From the NCBI GenBank assembly GCA_020650975.1, contig JAIPMN010000140.1:4892-41366 (forward strand): a DNA stretch of 36,475 bases. Reading direction: 5' to 3'. The stretch comes from Apostichopus californicus (lineage: Eukaryota; Echinodermata; Holothuroidea; Aspidochirotida; Stichopodidae). Below are positions 1 to 10,700 of the stretch, piece after piece. Within the stretch, counting starts at the first letter, position 1. The number at the start of each line of letters is the position of its first letter. The position numbers and the translations under genes were made by a program. A model generated the notes under the pieces. The model did no database searches. It had not been told where the DNA came from and saw only the letters and a list, made by a program, of their open reading frames with translations.

Positions 1-2
1 TA

Positions 3-18
3 CCCCCCCCCCCCCCCC
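3..18 (+). repeat. Poly(C) run of 16
   Basis: Homopolymer at the very start of the window. An 11-G run at 3491-3501 and a 9-C run at 27075-27083 are similar. Confidence 0.95.
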
Positions 19-143
19 AGATCACCGGAAATGGCACATATCGGGCTTGAAAATGGCCAACCAGATGTACACTTTTGCCTGAGAACCAAGTGATTCCCAA
101 TAGTTTTTTTTCCATCCATAACCTTTTTGAAGATTGTCACCAA

Positions 144-371
144 TCACACATAATGTTCGACCTCATCGCATCTCCTGTGGGTCATTGCTTTTTTAGGTAA
201 TTCTACGTCGCGGCCCACAATACCCGTCAGCCCCACTTTGTGCTCATGGGCAGAAAAAATATCAGGGGACAAATAATCCAAGTAGACTTTTGTATACGAT
301 GGGTTTGGGGTCCTCTCCCAGAAAACAATTATAGACTGCCGCAATCGCGATTTCCGTCCTAAATTTAACAA
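144..371 (-). other. Possible exon or retroelement fragment, minus strand
   Basis: Minus-strand open frame of about 75 codons (RQSIIVFWERTPNPSYTKV, EHKVGLTGIVGRDVELPKK) ending TGA at 144-146. The sequence tttatccacag just upstream could be an acceptor. Another frame over the same bases also looks protein-like (TEIAIAAVYNCFLGEDPKP), so a frameshifted pseudogene or transposon piece is equally possible. I do not recognise the family. Confidence 0.2.
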
Positions 372-1999
372 CTGTGGATAAATATTATAAAATGAGAACT
401 GGACGTGAAGCTAGCTCAAATTGGCAACACACGGTGTGAGTTGTTAACGATTGTTTTGTTCGCACTCAGTCCGTTTTGTTGACCACAATTTACCAGCATC
501 GTGTATAGCTTATGTTTCACATGATTGAATTAATGTGTTAATACTTCAGCGGAGAAGTCACGCCTAACAGTGTCAATATAATAATTCTCGTCTTTTATAG
601 CATGTCATTGCACAATGCTGAATCAAACTGCGCCAAAGTTCAATACAGGGGAATTTTAAATGCAATTAACGTTTGGTCAAGACAACTTGGTGGGGACAAG
701 GTATATCTGTTCCCGCCTCTGAAAAAGTTGGCGAGGACGCGTCCCGCTGTCCCCGCCGTCCCCGCCAGGATCTGCGCCCATGTATTGGTGTACAAATATT
801 GAAACCTTTTATATGTAACGGCTACTATCAAACTTCGTTGAAGGAAATGAAAAAATACCAGATATTTCCGAAACCGAACACTACACACATAAACAGTTTG
901 AAGGCTGTTCATCCTGGAACGCCATTTCATGCTCACTGATATGATGTGATATTTGCTGTTTGCTTTACAAATTCGAATAATTGAAATGAGACTGAAATAA
1001 ATACCTTTTATCTGCATATTGGCAATGCCCCATGTTCTTTTCATTTCGAAAGACGCACAGTTTTAAGTTCATTACGCACTGAAGGGTTCTATTCTCCATC
1101 TGCCTTCATTTTAGGGAAGATCTTGGGATTTGCATCCCTATAGATATCGCTAGATATTGCTAGATATCCATACAGTACAGTGTCTTTGGAATTTCTTGGG
1201 ATTTTTCGGGGCCTGATCTTGGGAAATTGCAAAATCGGGAGTTTTCACACTCTATGTAAGTCAGTGCACGACCTCTAGACGTCACTAAAACACAACCCGA
1301 TCACTTGTTATCGATGAAGTGGTGTGTTGCCGGATTTTGTCAAAGTCTTGGTAGTGCGGGCGAAGGTCATTAATTAAGTTTCTTAACTCATCGGGAAGCG
1401 ATTAGAGGGGTGGGCGTAGGGTTGTGGGGCGCGCGTTTTCATGCAGCTGGAACAATCTTAAGAAGTGATGGGTGCGTCCGCCCCCTCCGGCAATGATACG
1501 CCATTGGATCCACTACATGATATTCACAGGAAATGTGCTCAATTCTCAAATCGCATGCGGAATATAATTTTTAGATTCATTGTATGAGTTACGGTACTAG
1601 GTTTGGGGTAACAATTAACATTCAAGTCGGGGTGTATAACACCCTATCTCTAGATGGAAGTGTTGCATCGAAGGACATATGTCTTGTTCAGTTCGCATAT
1701 AGATCCTGGTCTAATACCGAAATGCGTCATGTTTCCCGACGACTCGGTCGAGTTCAAGACCAGCCACAGTTGGTTTCATAGCACAATTGTACACACACAA
1801 GCGTCATGATATACTATATATAGTATATATATCAGTGAGAGAGGAAAAATGGAAACGTCAAAAATGGAGTTGTCGGTTTAAGGGATAGGCTGAGGCGCAC
1901 GCCCCTTCCGAAATCTCGATCCGTCACTGGCTACCCTGTGTATATAATAGGGATCAGCGCTGTAATTATGCCACTGTTCCTCTATCTATTCCCAGTGTC
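372..1999. other. Upstream region without a supported gene
   Basis: Mixed AT-rich sequence with GC-rich repeat-like patches near 730-780, 1400-1440, 1480-1500 and 1890-1930. No exon with paired splice sites or signal-peptide frame was recognised. The first exon of the VWD gene could still be hidden here. Confidence 0.6.
1809..1828. repeat. 20-bp perfect palindrome
   Basis: atatactata followed by its exact complement. AT-rich hairpin; no assigned function. Confidence 0.85.
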
Positions 2000-2162
2000 T
2001 TGGCGTTTTTCTTGTTCTCCCCCCTTTTCTGCTTTTTCTCTCTTTCTTCTTTTTTTCCCCTTCCTTTCTCCTCCTTTTCCCCCCTCTTTTTCCCTTTTTT
2101 CCTGTCTTCTTTTTCTTACCCAGGGGCGCGCGCCCCCAACGCCCCCCTGGATACGCGCCTGA
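2000..2162 (-). mobile_element. Transposon-like end: pyrimidine tract plus GC-rich terminus
   Basis: About 115 bases of almost pure C/T end in a GC-rich block (2121-2162) that on the minus strand reads caggcgcgtatccagggggg. Ends of this style recur in marine invertebrate repeats. Open frames here (Ser/Phe-rich or Lys/Arg/Glu-rich) are composition artefacts. Confidence 0.4.
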
Positions 2163-3814
2163 TATACATCCAGCATAGATAATTAATATTTTAATGGCAA
2201 CAGGTCGTTCACAGAAAATTCAACCACTTCACTGAAAGCCACAGAACAACACACGTAAAACAACACTTAAAACATAATGACTTCGCTCAGCTCTGACCTA
2301 AGTAATTAACAGAAACCTCATGATAATCTATGATTATAATCTATGTCAACACTTGTTAACTTAAAAGAAAAAAGTGTTCAAATTTTAAAACAGCATTAGG
2401 AATCATAACCAGAACTATGTTCAGTTATTGTATCCTAATGGAACAACAAAGTACCGGTGCGAACTATATTGGTTGCATACGATAATTGCTTTTCACCCAC
2501 ATTTGATGTAATTTAAATTTAAGTCAAAAAATCTTACACAAAAACCTACCGATTTCTTTCAAAACGCCCTGTGAATAAGACAACGCCAAAAATTTGGTAA
2601 ATTGTTTCCCCCTCAACTTTGCAGGACAGGCCATCATGTGGGAATTACTATCATAAAACCTGTTCAAAAAAAAATCAAACTCAAAGGAAGAGAAAAATAT
2701 TAATATAAGAAGGGCAACGGTATTATCCTGTTCCCAATTTTTAATCGAACCTGTATATGTTATGGATTCTTAACAAACTGGACGATACTAAGGTATAGCT
2801 ATTTATATTGCTCTATTTATCAGTTGCCAGAAAGTTCATCAAATCCACTGTTTATTACCCACAGTTACCTATAATAGGATCCATCAGCCTGCCAAAGATA
2901 TCATAATTAACTGCTAATAAAATAAAATAATAAAGACAAAGAGAGTAATACACGACTGCATGAGCAGTGGGGATGTCACTTTGATTTCAGCAGACAACCG
3001 TATAACTGCCTCAAAACCACCTGACAAAACAAATCCCCTATATGTATTCCATATTAAACCTTCTTTGCGAGTAAGTATTTGATATGAATACACCCGATAT
3101 TAAAAGGCAAAACTTCGAGATATCGAGAATAAAAATAGAAATTTGGGTCACCGTAGCACGATGCTAGAACTCTGTTGAGAAATAGTAACTAACCCCGTCG
3201 AGTTTGAAAACTTCGTACACCACTGCCATTGATTTTTAAACCTCAATGAACAGTCCTTTGCACAAATTCCTTTTCTATGTATGTATTAAGTTTGCGAAAC
3301 TTCGTTCGACTTCTATTCTTATTAATTAAATATTACATTCTTGCGATGCGAGAATCTACGTATTGATGTGACTTAGTGTAAATGTTATTGACTTTAATCT
3401 CCTATAGAGAGTCACTTGTGATTTGTTGACAGAACCCTTTATCAGGCTCACTGATTGGGCAATATAAATTTGAGCAATATAATGGCGGCTGGGGGGGGGG
3501 GTGGTCGAACGTTTGACGTAGTTTTGCCAATAAACCAGAATCATACATTTTAAATTTGTAAATATAATAAATTTTACTCTGTCATATTAAATAAAAGTCA
3601 TTGTCACTCTGTTAGTCGGATTAACACAATAGAAGAGTGTTGTGGCACATATGGAGATTGCTTCCGTTGTAGAGATTTGTAGCCCTTCAACTAAAAATTT
3701 AAAAATTTGAAATAGTTGCTGGTACTTTCTAGTTCCAATCTTAGGAATCAAACGCCGCTCAGATGCAGTTTCCCATTAACTTTTCTGTCAACATTTCTAT
3801 TAAAATGTAAAAAA
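2163..3814. other. AT-rich region, nothing recognised
   Basis: No long frames, tRNAs or clear repeats apart from the G run at 3491-3501. Most likely an upstream intron or intergenic DNA. Confidence 0.6.
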
Positions 3815-3990
3815 AAACGTGCAAAGGGTGGCAAATTTGTGCTATATATAGTGCAGACGATTATTTATCCGAGAATTTAATAAAGATGTTCTAGACATTC
3901 ACGACTTTGGACATATATAATCGAACTATGGTATGCTCGGAAAACGAATTGCTAAACATGTCATATTAATGCAGTATGTTGATCGGGACC
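3815..3990 (+). repeat. Direct duplication, copy 1
   Basis: 176 bases from aaacgtgcaaaggg to gatcgggacc. Differs from copy 2 only by a TA dinucleotide and one T, both length differences in simple runs. Confidence 0.95.
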
Positions 3991-4061
3991 ATTTTCAGGG
4001 TCTAAGTATCTAATGAAATAAGTTTTGATAGAAATAAATAATAGAAATAAAGTAAAACGCC

Positions 4062-4234
4062 AAACGTGCAAAGGGTGGCAAATTTGTGCTATATAGTGCA
4101 GACGATTATTATCCGAGAATTTAATAAAGATGTTCTAGACATTCACGACTTTGGACATATATAATCGAACTATGGTATGCTCGGAAAACGAATTGCTAAA
4201 CATGTCATATTAATGCAGTATGTTGATCGGGACC
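4062..4234 (+). repeat. Direct duplication, copy 2
   Basis: 173 bases, nearly identical to 3815-3990 with a 71-base spacer. It ends about 180 bases before exon 1. The near identity implies a recent duplication or conversion. Confidence 0.95.
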
Positions 4235-4411
4235 TTCATGTATAATAGTGTTGGTAGTATTGTTCATAATGCTGGTTAATGTTAATATGTTAATAATATA
4301 TAGCAGAAAGCAAGAAAAGTAAACAATAGTATTTCAGTGTCTCAGACGATCTGCATGGTCCTATAATGTTGTAATCAACAACTATTCACTTGTGTTATTT
4401 GTTTTCCATAG

Positions 4412-4711
4412 TGTATGCACGGGATTTTACCTGCCTGAGTAGTGATCCCCTGATAGATTCATCGGCGCCCTCTCACCTATTTGGAATCGGCCGTGACCAA
4501 CCTCCCATCAAGTTTGAACGTTACTCGCCTAACGGCGAGCTGGAAGAGTTGACCGATGGGAACCAGACAATGCTTGCAAATGATATCGAGAGAATGGAAA
4601 TCCCACCTGGTACAGGACATCATACAGACACGAGGACAGGAGTGTTTGCTTGTACATCATCTACCAACGGTTCTGCTCAGATATTGGTTATTAACCATAG
4701 AAAACATAGTA
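4412..4711 (+). CDS. Exon 1: N-terminal Ig-like domain (Tie-like)
   Basis: Acceptor ttttccatag, donor gtaagt, phase 1-1, 100 codons. Begins [12 protein letters not shown] and ends near [11 protein letters not shown]. The two cysteines, in FTC and in GVFACTSS, are placed as the Ig intradomain disulfide, and TRTGVFAC resembles the Ig D-x-G-x-Y-x-C motif. An in-frame TTG upstream lies inside the polypyrimidine tract and is not taken as a start. The signal-peptide exon expected before it was not found. Confidence 0.8.
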
Positions 4712-7700
4712 GTAAGTTGAACCAGTTTGTTTATCTAAAGCCCCAGCTGCATGGTATTTGTCCGCCACTCTTGTTGGTTGATAGATGATCATGACAAAAG
4801 TCATATTGTTTGCTTATTTGTTTTGGCGCGAAGATGGTTCATATCAAGAGAGACTATGGCAGTAGCTTTCCAAACTAAATATCAATATTGAGTTATTAGA
4901 CACTCTAAAGCACGAATGATCAGCATTTGAATGTTTTAACTGTCATTTAACAAGCATTTATCAACAGTATAGCAACATTCTGTAGGCTAAATTTGCTACA
5001 TATTTCAGCAAACGTCTTGCTATCGAAGAATGGGTAAACACAATTTTCCATTTTGGTACATGAAGTCACCAAACGCCGCTGTTGTGCAATTTCGTTTAAA
5101 ATTGTATTGAATGTCTGGCCTCTACAACGCTGTGATACTGTTATATGTTTCAAAATAATCATTCAGACAATACAAGGAATAATATTTCTTATACTTTGGT
5201 ATATGATAATTACGATGTTATCAATATAAAGTCATATGGAACATTGTGTTTGAAGTATATGAGCTTTATAGTTTAGATGGAGATTGCGACATATTTGTTT
5301 TGAAACTTCAAACCTTCAACGTCATTGATCAAGTGACTATGGACATTTTCTATCAATTGATACGTTTTAAAAATTCATTCAAACTTTTCACTAATACATT
5401 CATTACTTCTTTGATATATGTGTCACCTTCAGCTATTTCGTCGGCATAATAGCTAAAATGATTTCAGCAATATTGCAATCCGCTCTGACTTCTGATCTTT
5501 AACCTTATGATACTATCATTCACGTACGCAATACATCTCAAACATGCACTTACTAGTCAGGATTAAAATCCACCGCATCGCCAGCGATCACGAGTACGTG
5601 ACATTATGGTCATGCGATCTTTGGTCCTCTACATTAATCGACCAAGTGTCAGTTTCCCATAGTTCGATATCGTGCAGGACAATTTTTGTCATTTCTGTAT
5701 GCATGTAATGCTATTTTTCCAATTTGACCTCTACATCCGACCTTTTGAACTTTCACTCGTTGACGTAGTTAGCCAATAAGGTACGTTATCCCATGCCGAG
5801 GCACATGTCCATCAACTTTAAAGTCTGTAGACATTACTGTTTAGAAGAAAGAGTTCACCACATTCAATCACAAACACACGCGCACGCGCACGCACACACA
5901 CACGCACCCTTTCCATATTATTATGGTACGTTACCATGGTACCTCCTTTTCTTTAAAGAATTATACTATTCTATGGATTCAACATCTTTGGGAACGCGTT
6001 TGCACAATATATATGTGAAATAAAATAGTCATATCGATACTATATTCCTTAAAATGTACTTACTTCTTCCTCGTGCATTACTTTCTGATAGATGTTTTAC
6101 CTGACGGATATGTCACAAAGACAGCAAGTGTGGGCGACACAATAACTCTTCAAGTTATTTCACGATCAAACAAGATTAAATGGCGACATAATGGTGGAAA
6201 GGTTCTTCAATGGAAAGGACGGGCAAGCGTTACTCTCTATAATGTGTCCATAGATGATGAAGGAATCTACGAGGCCTACACTTGTCTGCACAAGCCACAC
6301 GCTTATATTCGATTGATCGTCAGACGTAAGCAGTTCTCATGGTTAATTATCACGATATGCGTATGCCGCACATTCACGTATTCATTTTGGTTATTGTTGA
6401 TTATGTGTATTACAATTAGTAATTATATTTGCTTCCAAACTATAGAACAACTAGTTTTACCACTATTATTCATTATGTCGAAAATAAACAATAAATTTCA
6501 TACATTCATTTTCAAGTATTGTTTCTCGACTTATGCTCAAAACACAATACTGGTAAGTTGAAAATAAGGTAACTATAGTACAAGGGGCATACAAGTCTTC
6601 TTCTGCTTAAAACTGGATTTGTTTTGTCGATACACAACATAAATGTTCTTTCTCTCAATAGGTTGTCCTATGAACTTTGTTGGACTTCAGTGTAACGATT
6701 ACTGCGTCTGTTACAATGGAGGTGTCTGTACAGACGAAGGAAAGTGCATTTGTCCACCAGGCTTTTCAGGGGCATTGTGTGATGGAGGTATTTTGGCAAA
6801 TAGAGATAAGATTGTCTCATTTTATCATACAGAATCTATTTGCGTGATCGTAATATAACTGCTGTACTTAGGTGATTTTTCTAAACCGTCACGTTTGTAG
6901 ACAGAGAGAGAATGTGTCACCGATGCATGGAATCACATACAATAATCCAATGATCCATTTTGCAATGCTATATGTTTCACATCAACTATGTTCAGAATGT
7001 ACATAGCCAAAACTTTAAGTTAAAAGTTAGAGTTTCAATGTTTATAGGATTGTATCAAGTTCAAGCTTTCTCACATGACTTGAAAAACATTTAATCCCTG
7101 GTCATTGGTAACTTGTCGTACTTACCCAACCAAGTGTGCACAATTCAAACAGGGCTCCCGCGCCATATCAACGTGTCACCTCGTATTACCACATTTATAT
7201 ACCTGGATAAGGAGAGGAAATTGAGATGAAGTGCCTTGCCAATGTAATGATCTGGCCAGAACTGGAAGCGGTTATCCTTATATCCATTTGATTACTATGC
7301 CCATTTAACCTGATTAAGGATAAAACAATAATCGATTTCCTAATTTTTCATTATATTATAAGTTCGTGGACCAGATTGCTTTGGAGAAGACTGCCAGTTT
7401 AGCTGCTCGGATCAGCCTCTCTCTGACGAAGGATTTGAAGGAAGCTGTGGTGGTGAATTATTTTGTCTTCCTGATCCATACGGATGCTCTTGCTATCCTG
7501 GATTTCACGGCTTAGGGTGCACAGAGGGTAATAAATTCCAACATTCAACGTGTGTACAAACATATTTTCTCCGACGACCCTTAGGTTTCAACATGAATTA
7601 CGATTGACATCAAACAGTGACTACCACAAATCAAAGAAAACCATATTTCAGAAGAATCTACTTATTACAAGCTTTTCTTTTTTACTCATTAAGTTGAATA

Positions 7701-10700
7701 TTTCGGCTCAATCCTCAAACAATTAACAGAAAATATCTAATGTAACTTCTTTGCTACAACCCGAGGCAATAGCTGAGCGCCTGGAATTGATAGTAAACGT
7801 ATCATTGTAAAAGAAGGTTACTCTCTCCCTAAATCTTTCTGCTTTGTTTATTATCCATTGGTTACAAAAACCATAGATACATTACATTTTTGATTACAGA
7901 ATGTGAGCCAGGTACATTTGGAGCAGGCTGTCTTCAGACGTGCCACTGTTCCGAAGGATCTACATGTGACAATAGCATGGGCACCTGCTCCCCGGCAATA
8001 TGCGAAGAAGGATGGACTGGCGAAAATTGTAACGGTAAGAAGTTACAGTATTGCACTCGTGCTTTCTACTCGTGTCTTTATGAAACAAACTGTGAAAACA
8101 AGCATATAGTGTGGTTATCTAAATTGTGGGATTTAGTGTATGTGTGGCGTGAGTATGTGGGTTCTTCCTTCAGTTACGTGGTTAATGTGCTTTTCTTGAA
8201 GACCTACTGCAGAAGCGTAACCTCAAAGGTTCATGAATAAGTACTACGCATGTCAGAAGGAACGTGCTAAATGCAAGACTGATTTCTCAATTCAACTATC
8301 CGTTCATTGCATCGTTTGGGTTTCCTTAAACAAATTCCTAAGATTTATTCCACCACTATCTTATATACTTTCTATTCCAAAACTTTGTTTAACGATATAA
8401 ATGTTAAACCATGTAATAAATGCACTGGGTTAACACCTACAATGATAGGTAATCTTTATCATCTTCCAACACATCGCTCTATAGTGGTGAATTGATCTTG
8501 ATGAAGTAATGTCCTCTTGTTTAAACCCTTTCATACTTTTTCAGAGAGAATCAGTTGCAGACATGAACCATGTTTGAACGGCGGGACATGTGAAACAAAC
8601 TTTGGATTCGAAGGATATAATTGCAACTGTCCTGTTGGCTTCATCGGTTCTAACTGTGAATTAATTGGTAAGTATCCACAGGAGGTCGAGAACCAGGTCA
8701 GTCGACCTCATAAATTTACGGGACATACATGGGAATGAGAAAATATCAGTTTCATCAGGTGACGTTACAACAGCACTCTGACCCATGGGCGGATGTACCC
8801 GCTGGCTTATTGTCTCGAAACTGGTGGGTCGTTGGGTACCCATCGCGGAATATGCAGTAAGTTCGATGTGCCGAGGGCTTCGTCTTCTCTAGTTGGCGAA
8901 AATGCTACCATCATCCGAGTTTCCAGACACCGTGCTCGGTTTAAGGACACTCCGCCTACGTTTGGATCCCGTGTCCCGTAAACGTTCTGTGACTCCTCTC
9001 GTCATGCCTGATTATGTTATAACAGGTACAAGAGAGAAAGGGTGCATACAATCAACTTAAATACGATATGATATGATGCGACACAGATGTTCCTGGTGTT
9101 TCTGTTGATGCCAGCCACGACTTTGATGCATCACTCTGAAATATCCTCTGCTCTTTTTTTTGTCGATAGATTATAGTGCATGTGCTAGCGCTCCTTGTCA
9201 AAACGATGGAAACTGCTCTGTTCAGCTCAATGGAAGCTACATTTGCTCATGCGCAATTGGTTACGAAGGTAATCAGTGTGAAGCAGGTAAGTTCGATTCA
9301 CGTCACACGCTTTATTGAAGAAAGTAACAAACTTCACTAAATGTAAAAAAAATAGGATTCTATTATGATTTCAGGAAGGAGATGCCAACTCCGTGACAAG
9401 AGTACTATCATGTTTAATTAGGAAAATGCTAAATGTTACCTCATGGCTACTATAGCTATTGCAGAGAGATATAATGTACAATTTTATCATTTGTTACAAC
9501 AGAAATCAACGAATGTGAGACCCAGCCGTGTCTAAACGGTGGAAGATGTACAGATCTCATTGGCGGATTCACATGTGATTGTTTGGAGGAATTCAGGGGA
9601 ACTTTTTGCGAGCAAAGTAAGACTCATGCATCTAGCTTAACCCAAGCACTGCCCATTACATTTTCATTTGTTATTTTTAATGACATTTTAATTTCTACTT
9701 CTAATAATACGTATTATATTTTATTAGAAAACAAAAACAAAGAACATCAACACTCTTGTTTGGTCAGAGAAATTCATTACAATTATGAAAGAAATATTCT
9801 TCGATGTTTACCGCTAATTTTGTGAAAATCCACTTTCATCATCTGTTCTACAGTGTTACCTTAACGTATCCCTTTACCGTCCCATAAAACTGACATTATT
9901 TATTACTACTTAGTGAATTTGATGGCAATGGACGTATAATGTATTTATTCTCTTTGCAGTCAACTATTGCGAATGTCAGCTCTGGGGTAACTCTCATTAT
10001 CACACATTTGACGGTAATTTCTTCACGTTCCAAGGGGACTGTGAATATGTCGTTTCTGAGCATTCTCAGGAAGATGCGGCATTATCCGGTCTGCCTGTCT
10101 ATTCCCTCATTGTCCGGCAACATAAAGAAAGGCCGGATGACCAGGTTACGAGACTCTCATATCTGCAATTTGAAGTTGAGAGGACTATTTACAAAGTACA
10201 ACATGGCGGTCTTTATGTAGATGGGGTACAAGCGAATACCCCTTACGTGGTGCAAGGTATTGAAATAACGCTCCGATCCGATAACACTTACGTGAGTATA
10301 GGATTTTGCTATTACGAATGGAAACAATACAGTCGGTAGCACATGAGATTATTATCATTAATTTAGTAAAATGGTTAGGAATAAATTTGCACACTCAGTT
10401 TCCTTGCGAAAATGTATACCTTCCATGTGTTGATCACCGTACAAAGTACATTATTCGATGGACAAATACAATGTGACCATATCATTATCTGTTATTGAAA
10501 CTGGTTGCTTTCTTCCTTTTTATTTCTTGTAGATCTTAACAACATACTTTGGATTAGTTCTGCAGCTTCACGGACATACGCTTGATCTTTCTCTTCCATT
10601 CGCATACCGAAATCATGTGAAAGGACTGTGTGGAGACTGCGACCAAAACATCACCAACGATTGCTCCGGAGTGGTTGGTTATTTATATTTCACTTGCGAG

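Larger units (their letters stand above)
4712..6091 (+). other. Intron 1
   Basis: Holds the CA microsatellite (5871-5906) and an old dispersed repeat (5610-5770). No further exon recognised. Confidence 0.75.

Noticed and set aside
602..1044. Overlapping open frames on both strands, up to 134 codons
   Set aside because: No recognisable domain, mutually overlapping, and partly within a GC-rich repeat-like patch.
1938..2162. Signal-peptide-like start (hydrophobic frame with ATG at 1968)
   Set aside because: The hydrophobic run flows into the pyrimidine tract and there is no convincing phase-1 donor to exon 1.
2000..2182. Ser/Phe-rich and Lys/Arg/Glu-rich open frames on both strands
   Set aside because: Produced by a pyrimidine/purine tract, a composition artefact.
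6326..6561. Hydrophobic, membrane-like extension if intron 2 is retained
   Set aside because: The hydrophobicity comes from T-rich intron sequence right after a good donor (gtaagc); no independent support for a membrane form.
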